NCBI GenBank assembly: GCA_023101885.1
Contig: JALPQD010000160.1
Span: forward strand, 1,674,001 to 1,738,000
DNA: 64,000 nucleotides
Direction: 5' to 3'
Origin: Typhlomys cinereus
Taxonomy: Eukaryota > Chordata > Mammalia > Rodentia > Platacanthomyidae
The notes below the pieces were generated by a model, which saw only the letters and a program-made list of their open reading frames with translations, was not told where the DNA came from and did not search any database. The position numbers were made by a program, and so were the translations under genes. Shown here in pieces: positions 22,011-33,757 of this stretch. Each line of letters begins with the position of its first letter. Positions within the stretch are counted from its first letter, which is position 1.

Positions 22011-22630
22011 GGTTTTAAAGAGTTCTTCTTCTTCTTATTGTTATCATTTTAGTGGTAACTGTTTTCTCCTACTTGGATTGTGGTTTATCTCTGTTTCCTG
22101 GTGAGGAAATTTATTTTCTTTCTTTAAATATCATGCTTTCCTGGTCTTATCAAATATATAAAAAAAATCATTGTGAGTCCTCTTTAGTCTGTGTCAGTAT
22201 GGCTACTATCGGTAGGAAATTAGACCTGTAGCGGGAAGCATTTTGTTTTAAGTTCCATCTTAATGTCCCTGGTATATAGTGTGGCTGTCCCTGGTATATA
22301 GTGTGGCTGACACTCCAGGTGGTGGTATCTGTCATATGATCTTCATTTAACATATACAGTAACTTACTTAAAAAACGTTTATGTTACTTAACTAACATAA
22401 GATCTTATGATGGTTCTAAATAATTCATTAGTAACTTTGTGACTGTTTTCTTAGACGGAATTCTAAAAGGTAGAGTTATTGAATGCAGGGACGTGAGATG
22501 TTTTATGATGTTTCATCCTCTTCATCTGAGTTTTGAAATTTCCAGGCGTTCAGTAGGTGGCAGGGTTGACTGAGATGCTGCTCTGATTAGATTTGTTGAT
22601 ACGATACATTAAAGATGACCACAGATGCAT
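22011..22630. other. Non-coding stretch with a 22-bp tandem duplication
   Basis: No gene recognised. Includes the perfect duplication at 22265-22308. Confidence 0.45.
22265..22308. repeat. Perfect 22-bp tandem duplication
   Basis: Two identical copies of a 22-base unit beginning gtccctggtatatagtgtgg at 22265-22286 and 22287-22308. Identity suggests a recent event or an unstable site. Confidence 0.95.
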
Positions 22631-22641
22631 CTACACACGCC

Positions 22642-22907
22642 TTTTTTTTTGTTCAATTGTGCAGAGTGCATGTGTGTATGTACGTGTGCGCGTGTAGAAC
22701 CACGGACGAATTGGGGAACCACCATGGACCGCCTCCACCTCCTCCTTGTTTACTCTGCCCCGGGATTCACAGGCTCCGCCCTACCAGGACCAGAAACGCA
22801 GGCCGCCGCCACTTCTGCCCGGTGTCTATACGTGGGGTCTAGGATCCGAACTCAGGACCTTCCTCCTGCAAGACAGAGGCTTAACCCCTGAGCCACCTCT
22901 CCAGCCC
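22642..22907 (-). mobile_element. B-subfamily B2-like SINE
   Basis: T tract, short GT-rich tail, 'gaaccacggacgaattgggg', 'ccgggattcacaggctccgc', 'tctatacgtggggtctagga', 'tccgaactcaggacc' and 'ctgagccacctctccagccc'. Flanks ctacacacgcc (22631-22641) and ctacacatgcc (22908-22918) are a probable target duplication. Many CpGs are intact. Confidence 0.9.
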
Positions 22908-22959
22908 CTACACATGCCCCTTGTATGTGGGTCAGCCTGCCGCTGCTTGCAAGGATCTG

Positions 22960-23325
22960 TGCGGCACGTGGGGTGATGCAGCCGCTCCAGGCTGCATTTT
23001 GAAGGGGTTGGTGGTGCCCATCTTTGTTTCCCGGAGCCAGAACTGCTCTATAAAAGCGTGGCTACCTGATGACCCTCAAGCTTGAGAGTCACCCTCTGTG
23101 GTTGGGTGTTCCCAGCTGTGTCCAGCCTTCTTTCCATCCCTTCCAGACATGTGCAGCTCAACTGCCAGTTATATAGGCCACCGGGTGCTTTCAGCCAGTC
23201 CACAAACCATGAGAATCAACCAGCTGAGCCTTTCCCAAATTCCTGACTCTCAACGTTAGAAGATGTAATAAAAATGGTTGCTGCTTTAAGCTAGTGAGCG
23301 TTGATGTAACTTGTGGGTGCAGTTG
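22960..23325 (+). mobile_element. MLT1-like (ERVL-MaLR) LTR
   Basis: The 3' half carries 'cagctgagcctttcccaaat', 'tcctgactctcaacg', 'gtaataaaaatggttgctgc' (overlapping an AATAAA signal) and 'tttaagctagtga'. This ordered set is typical of old MaLR LTRs. It is a solo LTR with no internal retroviral genes nearby. The 5' boundary is uncertain. Confidence 0.7.
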
Positions 23326-24424
23326 AAAAGAGAGATACACAGTGGAAGAGTTACTGAGTATCTAGGACTACTGAGTCCCCCCCTCCCCAGCTGCTTTTCC
23401 TTAGGGAGAATCTGCCTTTATTCCTTCCTGGAGAGGTTGCATTTTAGAACCTGAGGTCCCCTGGGAGGAGCTCTGTATCACTTTGGCTTCAGCTGGAAGA
23501 TCCGGAGAGGAGCCAGAGCCGGCCCGAGGCGATGCATTCTTGTGTGAGAACTGAAGCTTGGCAGAGATTGTAGACTGAGTTACTATCCCAAGAATCTTGT
23601 GTCTGGGAGAGCAGACTCCTTGCAGTCTTCCCTTATCTGCTGAACGGGAGGCAGGTGCAGTGACCCATCCGTAGGACGGCTTGGAGCAGAGCTGTGATTC
23701 AGAGTCAGTGTTCAGGCTCCATTCTTGGCATCTGCAGGTTCGGATCCCACCCTTCCTTCATCAGCCACCAGAACACCTCGCAGGCGTTCCCGTTGCGGTG
23801 GGCAGGACGAGCACCCGTTTTCTCTGTGCAATGCGTTCCTCGTCTGTGTGTGCCATTTGGTCCCTTTCCTCCCTCTTTTCCTCCTTCAGAGGTTTGCAAG
23901 CACTGTCTTCTGCCAAACTTTTCTTTATCCTTGATGCTACATCTCTAATTTCAGTGTCTGGTTCGTTGTTTAATCTCCGTGGGGAGCATAGTCGTGGCCG
24001 ACCCTGGTGAAGCAGCTTGAGGGCAGGCGGCTTGTTCGGTAATGGTGCCCATTGTGTTCCTCACCTCCTGGGGATTAAGCAGCCTTCTCTAGATTCACAT
24101 TATTTTCTCTGGAGCAAAGCCTTTCTGAATGTAGTTGAGGGGTGAAGTGGGTAGAGGCTGGGAACTCGAATGATTGTCTGCAGCCTGGGGGTTGCTAATG
24201 CAACAGGTGAGCGAGGCTGGAGACCACGCAATGTCACTGTGTTCTTCCTACTGTTGGTGCCGGTTCGCAGTGATCGCGCTTCCTGTCCAGGAAGAGGAAG
24301 AACAGTCATTTCTGAATGTATTTATTTGAATTTATGAGACAGGAATGCTGTTAATCAAGTCAGGCTTTTACAATGTATTCAATGTAAAAACTTAGAAAAC
24401 TCGCTTCCCTTGCTCATTTTTATT
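23326..24424. other. Non-coding stretch, somewhat GC-richer
   Basis: Scattered CpGs (for example around 23500-23530 and 23780-23830) but not dense enough to call a CpG island. Overlapping frames on both strands at 23681-24010 have no family resemblance. No promoter was supported. Confidence 0.45.
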
Positions 24425-24530
24425 TACTTTTCTGTTTTTGAGATGTAGCTGAGGCTGGCCCTGAACTCTTGATCTTCCTGCCCCTGCTTCCCAAGTGCTG
24501 GGATTACAAATGCCTAGTTGTGCTCCCCTG
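24425..24530 (-). mobile_element. B1-like SINE
   Basis: 'tttttgagatgtagctgagg', 'ctggccctgaactcttgatc', 'ttcctgcccctgcttcc' and 'aagtgctgggattacaaatg', a clear reverse B1 body. Confidence 0.75.
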
Positions 24531-24639
24531 TCAATGGAAATATTTATTCATTTGTGAGAGAAGAGGGAAGAATGACCAGCTGCTCAAACACGTGTGGATA
24601 CATGTGACTTATCCCACGATAAGCTTCATTTCTTTGTAA

Positions 24640-24760
24640 AAACAAGGCTGTAGCAGCACCTGCTCTGTGGGGTCACTGGGAAGATGAGGTAAGTGACTGA
24701 ATGGCGTTTGCATGGCATTTGGCACAAAGCAAGCCTCTAGGTAGTAACGACTTATAATGA
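24640..24760 (+). mobile_element. MIR remnant
   Basis: 'tggggtcactgggaagatga', 'ggtaagtgactgaatgg' and 'catttggcacaaagcaagcc' resemble the 3' part of MIR. It underlies part of a 176-codon minus-strand frame, weakening that frame as a gene candidate. Confidence 0.45.
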
Positions 24761-27383
24761 TCTTTCTACAAGTGAGAGTCTGATTGAAGACACGTAAAAG
24801 GCACACTAGTGTCAGGTCACCGTCAATGCAGCATCTCTTCAATGTGGATTGAGAATGAAGCATTTTTATATTTTTCCTTAGCAAGGCTTGACTGGACTCC
24901 GTGTTGACTGCTAGGGCTGCCCAGAGTGCCGGAAGCATGTTGTGTGGTGCAGTGGCTGGGGTGTAGGCTCTGTGGCAGATGGACCCTCGTTTGCCTGGTG
25001 TCACTGCTTCAAGCCATGAGACCTCTGACAGGCCTCCTCCTTGGGTGTCAAGTTCCTTAAGCTCCTCCAGAAGTGCATTGTGGTAGAGTACTTCCCTTTC
25101 GTGTAAGCAGCAAGTCAGATAGTGGGCACGGAGCAGCACATCCTGCAGGAGAGCAAGCAGCCTGCCTGGGACATCTCCTGCTTCCTGTTCTCCTATTTAA
25201 CTGTCACCATGCATGGGCTCCTCCCCCCTTTACTTCAAGGGATGCGTTTGTCCATTGGATGCCGTCTTTCAATACATGACTTAGGACTTACATATCCTTG
25301 CCCTTGAGACAACCAGAATAAAAGATGATGCACGGGACTAACTCCCCATGGCATGGAGAACCTTGTGTGGGCTTGTGTCCTGCTAACAAGCTGTACGTAC
25401 ACTGCTTTCAATTTAGTCCACAGGTAGAGTATTTCATGAATTCCGTGTATGTTCACAAAATTACCGATCATGTGGTTTTTTTTTTTTTTTTTTTGAGCAA
25501 CTACCTTGTGCTTTAGGGACTAAGTCTGATGGTAAAAATCCCGGAGATCAGGAAGATTCTAGAGCAGAATTGGTTTCTTGGGCTTCCTATGGTATTTCCC
25601 CACCAGGAGGTAGACGGGCCAGGTTCAGAGAGACGTATTATCTCTTGCTCAGCTTTTGGCCGTGCCACGTATGTGCATATTTTGGGGTCACAGTAGTGCT
25701 CACCTCATAGCTTTCTACATACACCAGGAACTTTATTCGGTTAGCCTTCAGTCTTCACCATTCCTATAAGCCATCTTTTGACAGGTAAGTAGATTCTGTG
25801 GTGTAGGCCTGTCTCTAGTTTTGACTGACTTGATCTCTCTGGAAACTTCCTGAGCTACCTTAAATCAGGGAGAAATTTAAGCATTGTAATAGCTGTTGGG
25901 CTCTCCATACCTGTAGCTAAGGATCTGAGAAGATCCATGTTATGTGTTGCCCTCTTTGAATCTATTGGCTTCTCTCTTCCTGTCATGTGAATTTCATGTG
26001 CAGTAGCGAAGCCCATTTATGTGTGGCTCAGCGGCTAAGTGCCAAAGTCATCTTCAGAAGTCATCTTTACAAGGAGTTGCTTTTGTTTGGCAAATCAGAG
26101 CAGACTTCATTGCCTTCTAAAAATAATCCGCGCACGTCATCCAGCGTATTTGACCCATCTAAAAAGAGGCTCTCTCTTGTTCTCTCTTTTATCATGGGAG
26201 CACATTTATTTTTTATCTGTGATGTCGTTTCCAAAAGTTATCTGTGTTAGCTGCCACGTTTCTGTTCTGGATGTGGAACGTTCTTGGACATGTGCTTGAA
26301 GAGGCGACTTAAGGATTTGCTCCCAGACTTGCTGATTTGTGATTATGTGGTGGGAGCTGGGTGATTATGTGGTGCTTACTGTGCTCCATACTGCAGCATA
26401 GGAGAATTGGGGGGTGACTTGATTTAAAGTGCTTTGCAGTTTCGTGTATCTTTTTATCTGTGTGCTTCCTTCAGACCTTCATTTTTGTGATAAAGACTCC
26501 TCTGTGGTTATTTTCATTGCTTGGCAGATGTGCATTTAAGTCTGGGCGTGAAGTTTGATAAGATATTCATCTTGTTTTGTGTCCTCAAAAAGACATTCAC
26601 TGAACGAGGAATTTGGCCATTTGAGAGCCCAGGATGGAAGTCATTGGGAACTACATCTTAGAGAATTCAGGTCCAGATGTTTAGTTCTTACATATTTTCC
26701 CATGACATGTTCCTATGTCTTGATAGGCTTTTTTATTTTTTTCAAATCTTCACTCATTCCATATGTCTTGTTAACCAAATTATCTCCCAAGACTGTTGAT
26801 GTAGACTTGAATGTTTCTTGTGTCTGAGGGTGTGGGTGTTCTAAGTACCTTCCAGAACACATCCAGGAATTTTTGCCCACCTACCTGGTTTCCCTGGAGG
26901 GTAAGAAAAGATGGTGATTAATGGGCGGGAGGTGGGGGGAGGGGGAGGTTTGGAGCTCAGAAAAAGACACCTTCGCGTTTGCATGCTTTTTAAAAGGCAA
27001 AACTCTAAACTGTAAGCTAAGTAGTCAAATAAGATAATATCTATTTATTGTTCTGTTCTATAATGTAAAGATTTCTTTCGCTTGGAAAAAATTCTCTCAA
27101 AATAGCTACACTATGGCAGGACCTCTTTGTTGTGTATCTCAGTTTACCAGACACTGTAAGGTAGGTGATTGCTGTCCTTGTGTTCCCTGCACTGCTCTTC
27201 CCTGCTTTTGTACATGCTCCTGGTAGAGAAGTGTCCTCCAGCTTAAAGCAGAGCATCGTTTGGAAGAGATAGTCAATGAGCAAGCAGCCTGTCAGAGAGG
27301 GAGAGACACTTCATGGCCAATGATTTTGTTAACTTCAGCTTAGTTTCTCTTCTGTTTTCTGGTTTGAGGTATGTTTTGAATAA
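24761..27383. other. Non-coding stretch, no gene recognised
   Basis: Largely unique sequence with few nameable repeats. A T tract lies at 25477-25494. Frames at 25987-26299 and 26555-26827 have no recognisable protein family. Confidence 0.5.
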
Positions 27384-27607
27384 GTGTGTGTTGTGTGTGT
27401 GTATGTGTGTGTGTGAGTGAATGTGTTTGAGTGTGTGTGTTTGTGTGAATGTATATGTGTGAGTGAATGTGTGTGTGTTTGAGTGTGTGTATGTGAGTGA
27501 ATGTGTGTGTTTGAGTATGTGTGTGTTTGTGAAGTGTGTGTGTTTGTGTGTGTTTGTGAATGTGTGTGTTTGAGTATGTGTATGTGTATGTGTGAGTGTG
27601 TGAGGGA

Positions 27608-27641
<34 letters not shown>
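27384..27641. repeat. GT-rich degenerate minisatellite
   Basis: About 250 bases of GT repeats broken by irregular GAATGTGTTTGAGT-like units (gtgtttgagt, gtgagtgaatg). It ends in a pure GT run at 27611-27641 that forms the tail of the adjoining SINE. Confidence 0.9.
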
Positions 27642-27643
<2 letters not shown>

Positions 27644-27850
27644 CCACAAGTTGGCTTCCTTGACAGGGCTGCTGACTGTGAATCTGTGACTCACTCTTCA
27701 GTTAGATCTGGCCTGTGTCTCTCCAGTGTGGGACTACAGGCAGCCACCCTTTTGCTGTTCAACAGACTTTTAAGTGGGTGGTGGGTATTGAAGTTAGGTC
27801 CTCGTGCTTGTATAACAAGCATTTTACCAACGAGCCATCTCCACATCCCT
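27642..27850 (-). mobile_element. B3 SINE
   Basis: After the GT tail come 'ctccagtgtgggactacagg', 'gggtattgaagttaggtcct' and 'taccaacgagccatctccac', the B3 head in minus orientation. The middle is poorly conserved. Confidence 0.7.
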
Positions 27851-28504
27851 GGTGGGCGTTCAGTAAGCTGCACCATGGTGGAGAGCAGACTGGAGTGGCT
27901 CACTGGCTCCTTTAGACACCACTATTTGTGGTTTATGTTGATACCCAGTGTGTAGCAGGAGAGAATGGGAATGATCTGAGACCACCTGGCCTAAGTCTTC
28001 ATCTTAGGAAACTAACCAGAATAAGTGACTCCCCAGTGTAAATCAGCTTACTGGTGGCACAGGTCCCATGGCCATTTACAAGGTAGATGAAAGAGAGCGA
28101 GCCGTCCACCCATCACTGACCCATCTGTCATCGTAAAGGTCTTGTAAAGACATGGCTGGCATGTGTGGCGCAGGGTCAGGCAAATGCCCACAGTGGTGGC
28201 TCTTACTGTCTTGGGACTTCAGTGGGAAGGGGAGCAAGGGAGGAAACGTAAGCCTGGTTGATTGCAGGGCCCTATTGATTGGGAAAGCAGACTCCTTTCA
28301 GAACAAGACTTAAAAAGCCTCACATCCGATTGTGTCAGTCGGCTTCAAAGGCATCTCGATTGCTCACCGTGTGTCTACAAGTCCTGTTGATGTAACTTTC
28401 CCACATTGCTTCTTGCGGGCTCACTATTCCATGCAGGCTGAGTTGCCTAGAGTTCCAGAACAGGGGATAGATTTATTCTAATTCTAAACAACAATTGCCC
28501 TTTT
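27851..28504. other. Non-coding stretch
   Basis: No gene or nameable repeat seen. Confidence 0.45.
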
Positions 28505-28835
28505 ACCCCATTCCCGCCCTCATTACTCACCCTTCAGGACTCAGTTCACATCTCATTTCTTCTATCGTGAAGTCTTTTGGGTCAGGCTCTCCCCATCTCT
28601 TAATTCCCTAATGGTGAATCACCGTCCTATTGTGTTTCCATGGCACCCAGTTCCCTGTGTTACAGCAGTTACCAAGCGGTGTCCTAACAAATTGTTTACA
28701 TGGCTGACTCATTTAATTATCATTCATTTCCTGGGGACAAGGACTAGACCTTAGTCACCTTTGTGGTCCTGGTGTTAGACAGAGGCCAAGTAGAGTTGAG
28801 CTCACTGGAGACTTGCCTGACTGAGTGAATGGGCG
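28505..28835 (+). mobile_element. L2 LINE 3' end
   Basis: Ordered L2 landmarks: 'cttcaggactcagttcacat', 'ttgggtcaggctctccccat', 'ccatggcacccagttccctg', 'aattgtttacatggctgact' and 'ctggggacaaggactagacc'. Plus orientation, non-coding relic. Confidence 0.75.
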
Positions 28836-29702
28836 GAAGGTAAAATGTGGTTTAACTTACGCTGACACCAGCAGGCAGAACGAGTGGCTTCGATGGAAGA
28901 ATGAGGCCTGAAAGAAGGGTCCGGGTTAAGGTAGAAAACATGTGGTCATTCCATGGACGGCTTCGAGTGTGAAGTAGAGTAGGAAAAAGGGAGCCCCGTT
29001 GGCGTTTTTGAGAAGAGTTACGGGATGAACTTGTGCAGTGACTGGAGAGTTTGGAGAGAGGCAAACTTTGTCTCCCAGAGTATCAGGTTAATATGGTCAT
29101 AGCAAATGTAGGTTGGTAAGGGGTGGGGCATGGGGATGCCAGTCAGAAAGGCAGGAGAGGCACGTACAGAACCACCACTGCAGAACTCTGCTCTGCCTTC
29201 AGCTCCCTCTTCCTGTCTCCTCTTCAAAAGTGAAGACCCTCTAGAGGCCTTCGATGGTGTCTCCCAGTGTCTGTGATACAGAGGCTTTACAGACACTGCT
29301 TCCGTAATAACTTTTGTCCTTTTGTCCAAGTTTTTGTTGGTGGTCCTTTCCCCAGCCCCAGGCTCATCTCTACTGGGCCGGGGCCCAGGAGGAAACTGGG
29401 GAAACCATTTGTCAGTTGTCTGTGGCATTTACAAGATGTTCCTATAGTCTCGTTATAGCACAGCTTCCTGACATTTTTGTTACAGTTGTTGACAGTGTTT
29501 ATTGGGAAAGAATACACTTGTCTTTTTTTAACTTTTTTCTTCCTGGTGCCTGAATCTTTTAAGATTTTTCTTTGAGATATCTCTAAAGGGTCTTTTCCTT
29601 GATTTAAGAAAAATGCCCAGAAAGCCTCATCAGTAATATACATATTTTTTTACTTTGTTGAGTTTACACATTGAAAGAGAAATGATCTAATTAATGAATT
29701 CT
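28836..29702. other. Non-coding stretch
   Basis: Overlapping frames on both strands (29018-29643) have no family resemblance or exon borders. No nameable repeat. Confidence 0.45.
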
Positions 29703-29923
29703 TTTTTGTTGTATTTTATTTATTTGAGAGAGATGGGGAGGGATGAAAGAGTAAGAAAGAGAAAGAGAACAAGTGTGCATACCCCATGGCACATGAGTGG
29801 AGGTCAGGACAGCTTTCAAAAGTTAGTTCTCTCTTTACCCATGTAGGCTCCAGAGATTGGACTCAGGTCATCGGGTTTGTGGGTAGCGCTTTTTACCCAC
29901 TGAGCCATCTTACCAGCCCTGAT
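29703..29923 (-). mobile_element. B2/B3-class SINE
   Basis: T-rich start, 'atttatttgagagagatggg', a GAAA-rich interior, 'ccagagattggactcaggtc' (B-box region) and 'cactgagccatcttaccagc'. Similar ATTAAT-containing sequences on either side suggest a target duplication. Confidence 0.75.
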
Positions 29924-31857
29924 TAATAGGTTCTAACTCCATTTTCATTCATTATCAGGGTACAAACAGATCATGCAAGAGATGAATGATAATAATGTGT
30001 GGCTAGCCTCAGTCTTGAGTCTCACAGACATTTTGCCTTAAATGTTCACAATACATGGTAAACATCAGTAATCTTTATTAATGAAACCAAGGCTTTTGGC
30101 AGTTAATTTGTATTACTCTGCATCTAAGGACAGGGAGGAAAGCCCAGGTCTCTTTTCTTTTTACACATAGTAAGCTTTCTTGAAATAGGACCTTCTATGC
30201 AGTGAAGTCAGGCTTTCAGTTCATTCTGCAGGTAAGCATACTAGTGTCCAGGTGTGTACACCTAGCATACTACAGTTCAGGTTGAGCGCTATGATTCAGT
30301 TTTCAGTTGATTTTACCATGTAATTCTTTATTTTGCTTGCAAAATAGAGTTGAAAGTCACATGGCTATAGACAGTCAATAAGGTTTTTTGTTTCATAAAT
30401 ACTTTCTTGTCAAAATATGCTAAAAGTTCCAGTGTGGACCTATAAGTGTGGACCTTTAAATAAACATGGTTTTGAGTATCATGTTGTCTTAGAACCTCAG
30501 TATAGCATTTGATTTCACCGATGTAGAAAATTGAGAGATAAAGAATAGAAAATTTTGTTTTATAGAGTTGGACCATCACGTTGCTCTTATGACATTACTC
30601 AACAAGGGACGAGACAGGTGAGAAATTTGTGAGTGCTTCCATATCCAGTTTCAGTATTCATTGTTAGGCAAAAACCTGTTTTTGTTCTTGAATGTTTTCA
30701 TCACTTAAATACAATCAAAAGCCTTCTCTGTTTCAGAGCAATCACACTTAATTTTGTTTCGTGTGTTGAATCTAAACAAACACTTTCCAACAATAGGATT
30801 GTAGCTGGTTCAGCAAAATGGGCAAGTTAATGCATATATGCTTTATTTCAGAGACAGTTAATTAATGGAATTTAGCAATAAGAATTTAAAAAAAAAACTT
30901 ATCAGAAATATTCAGATTGTCACTTTTCCAGAGAGCAAATAACAAACTTAAGAATGCTTAAGTATGAAGGAGATACTGAGAAGGTAAGCCCTACAAAGAT
31001 GGTTTACCAAAAGCAGTGACAGTTTATGTGGCATTGTCCCTTACTGTCCTGAGAATGCTGACGTCTGAAGTTTATGGTTGATGGCTGGGAAGCACGTCAG
31101 CAGTGCAGGAGAGGGGTCTGGCTGCTCCTGTGGTCTTTCCTGGCTTTGTCGAGCGCCTTGTAATGGCTTTTAAATCTTCGTTACATTGTTTCTGCAAAAA
31201 CCATTGCTCAAACAAGCAAGAGGCACATGTGCTTCCTTGGCCTGTGATCCTTGAAAAGACTTCAGTCAGTTTCAGACACCAAATGCAGCGGGCTCCCCTG
31301 CTTGGAGTCTGCCCTGGGTGGTAATGTGAGACAATACTATTCATTTGGTTTCTGTAATTGTGTACCCACTCAATATGCTTGATTTCCCCCCCCCCCCCCC
31401 CGTTTGGATAATGTTTGCCTCATTTTGTGATCTGGTCATTTACTTTGAATGACAAAGTACTTAAATTTTTAGTGTCAGGTTCCAAGTATCTTTATACTTG
31501 ATAACAAGACCGAAAAGTTGAAATCTTTATTAAACAATCATAGAGCAAGGTGCCTGAACTTCATTATTGTTCAGCTGACTCTTTAACTTGGCAGGTGCAG
31601 TTCCATGGGTGTGTTTGAGTTTTCCTTGGTGTTTTGCGTGTGGCACTTGGAACAATAATAGTCCAGCTTATAAAATTTTACACAACTGGACATTTTCCAA
31701 ATTGAATTCTGGTGAAGACAAAGCAGAACTGCAACCTCCCTAATTAAATGCACATTTATAAGTTCAAATGCACTTTAGAGATGAGTTTCTCTTAAGTTTT
31801 GCATAAAAACAAATTAACTTGTCGGTGCAAGTTCCTGCATTTGCTGGTTAAATTTTA
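29924..31857. other. AT-rich non-coding stretch
   Basis: Mostly unique AT-rich sequence with no recognised gene or repeat apart from a 16-C homopolymer at 31386-31401. Confidence 0.5.
31386..31401. repeat. Poly(C) tract
   Basis: Sixteen consecutive C on the plus strand (G-run on the other strand). Confidence 0.95.
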
Positions 31858-32006
31858 TTTGCTTCTTTATTTGAGAAAGACAGAGAAAGTCAGCCAGTCA
31901 GAGGACAACGTCTGTTCTCTCCATCCGCCACGCGGGCTCTGGGGATCAAACTTAGGTCCGGGCGTGCTCTCAGGCGCCTTTACATGCTGAGCCATCTTGC
32001 CAGCCC
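31858..32006 (-). mobile_element. B2/B3-class SINE
   Basis: 'tttatttgagaaagacagag', 'agaggacaacgtctgttctc', 'ctggggatcaaacttaggtc' (B-box region) and the terminal 'gctgagccatcttgccagcc'. Confidence 0.75.
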
Positions 32007-32025
32007 TTGATGGCAAAAATTTTTT

Positions 32026-32288
32026 CCTTATTCTTGTGCGTGTGCATGTCTGTGTGTATCAGAGGATGCTGTGTATACCCGTGGAGGCCCAAGAATGACT
32101 TCTGGAATTACTCTGGATTACGTCTTCTTCCTCTTTGCTTTGCTCTGGAGTTTCCAGGCTCCGCCTACCAGGGCCCAAAGTCCGGGCTGCCATTTCTGCC
32201 TGGCATTTTTATATGGGATCTGGGATCTGAACTCAGGACCTTCTGCTTGTGAGGCAGAGGCTTTAACCCTTGAGCCATCTCTCCAATC
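32026..32288 (-). mobile_element. A-subfamily B2-like SINE
   Basis: 'tatcagaggatgctgtgtat', 'ggaggcccaagaatgacttc', 'tgggatctgaactcaggacc' and 'cttgagccatctctccaatc'. Flanks tgatggcaaaaatttttt (32008-32025) and tgatagctaaaatttttt (32289-32306) form an 18-bp target duplication with a few changes. Confidence 0.9.
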
Positions 32289-32317
32289 TGATAGCTAAAA
32301 TTTTTTGGTGTAATACT

Positions 32318-32527
32318 ATGTGTAGGTAATAGGGTCCCCTAGAGGAACAGAAGTGAAAGAGAATGATCAAATTCTGTATTAGAAATTGACTCATAAGATT
32401 GGAGGTTTGCAAGTTGGTGATTTGTAGAGTGGACCAAGCCAACTGAAAATTAGGGTAAGACCTGATGATGTCTGAAGTCTGCAAACTGGAAACTAGAATT
32501 TCTGTGTTGCAGTTGGAGGCTTGTGAT
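32318..32527. mobile_element. Ancient interspersed repeat, family uncertain
   Basis: 'gtcccctagaggaacagaag', 'gactcataagattggaggtt' and 'tctgcaaactgg' resemble a common old mammalian repeat starting with a CTCTAGAGGAACAGAA-like motif, as I remember it. Orientation and class are not certain. Confidence 0.4.
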
Positions 32528-32880
32528 CATCACCTCCCATCACTATAACAAACACCCGAGGTGATGAGCTTATAGTTAGAAATGTTTTGTCTTGACTCAC
32601 AGGCTTAAGGTTGGAATCCATGGTCAGTCAGCCCTGTTCATCAAACTTGTAGCAGAACATGGCAGGAATGTGTGGCAAAGAGCAAACTTGTTTATTTCTT
32701 GAGTGGGGAGCAAAGAAAACAATAGGCCCACAATCTCCTTCAAGGGTCCCCCCACAGCTTTTGATCCAAATACCTAGCTGCCAGTAAACCCACTTCTAAA
32801 ACTTATCAACTCTCAGGACTAAGTGTCTAGTAACATGTACCTTTAAGAAACACTCAAGATCCAAACTATGGTAAGGAAGT
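32528..32880 (-). mobile_element. MaLR-type solo LTR
   Basis: 'tcactataacaaacacccga', 'ttgactcacaggcttaaggt', 'tggaatccatggtcagtcag' and 'agatccaaactatggt' read as an ORR1/MLT-type ERVL-MaLR LTR in minus orientation. No internal retroviral genes adjoin it. Confidence 0.55.
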
Positions 32881-33107
32881 CCTTATTCTGGGACCCGAGT
32901 TTGTCTTAAAACTTTGACTGATTGTGTGAGGTGCAGCCATAGCTTAGAGGTTAATCTGCTTTACTTAATCTGTTGATTTCAGTGTTAGTTGTATTTGAAT
33001 ATTTAATCATAGCAGCATGCAAACTGGTGTTAGACCAAGTAGGTGGACACCACAGTCTAGCTAAGGTGGCCTAAGGTTAGCCTTCACAAAGATGGTGATA
33101 GGCTTCA

Positions 33108-33306
33108 ATTTGTGTGTGGTGTATGTTCACTTGTGGTGTGTGTGGGGGGTATGCGCAGAGGCTGAAGGAGGAAGTTTGGTATCTTCCTCTATTACTTTCT
33201 GCCTTATTCCCTAGAGACAGGGTCTCACACTGAACCTGGAAGCCCCAGTGATACTCCTGTCTTTGCTCCATAGTGTTGAGGCTGTAGGTCTGAAACAGCA
33301 AGAGCA
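33108..33306 (-). mobile_element. B3-like SINE, diverged
   Basis: GT-rich tail, 'gcgcagaggctgaaggagga', 'ctagagacagggtctcacac' and 'gaacctggaagccccagtg'. The tRNA-like head is missing or unrecognisable. Confidence 0.55.
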
Positions 33307-33482
33307 GATTTTTTTTTTCTTAAGATATGATGCTAGAGATTTGAATTCTGCAAGTATTCTTAACATTTTAAAAAATTGCTTCTGAAAATTTTACATGTAT
33401 ATACAATGTATCTTTATCATATCAATCCCCACACTCTTGAATCCCCCCCATTCCCCAGCTTACCTTATGCCCTCCTTTTTTT

Positions 33483-33520
33483 AAAAAAAATATTTTTTTA
33501 AATTATTTTATTCAGTTGTG

Positions 33521-33573
<53 letters not shown>

Positions 33574-33757
33574 ACCACGGGCGAACTTGGGAACCACCAT
33601 GGACGCCTCCACCTCCTCCTTGTTTACTCTGCTCCGGGATTCACAGGCTCTGCCGTACCAGGACCAGAAATGCAGGCGTCTATACGTGGGGTCTAGGACC
33701 CGAACTCAGGACCTTCCTGCAAGGCAGAGGCTTAACCCCTGAGCCACCTCTCCAGCC
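33483..33757 (-). mobile_element. B-subfamily SINE inside L1, with internal deletion
   Basis: (GT)n tail at 33523-33570, 'gaaccacgggcgaacttggg', 'taccaggaccagaaatgcag', 'tctatacgtggggtctagga', 'ctgagccacctctccagccc'. Compared with other B copies it lacks roughly 20-30 bases between the 'gcaggc' and 'gtctatacg' motifs and a few near 'aggaccttcc'. It is inserted in the L1 3' UTR. Confidence 0.9.

Noticed and set aside
23460..24010. Possible CpG island or promoter
   Set aside because: CpGs are scattered and the sequence is not consistently GC-rich. No TATA, initiator or first-exon signature could be supported.
24609..25139. 176-codon minus-strand open frame
   Set aside because: It overlaps a probable MIR remnant, has no recognisable family, and I saw no promoter, CpG island or splice signals. 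A chance frame of this length is plausible in 64 kb searched on six frames.
27273..27694. His-Thr repeat proteins on the minus strand
   Set aside because: Direct translation of the GT-rich minisatellite.
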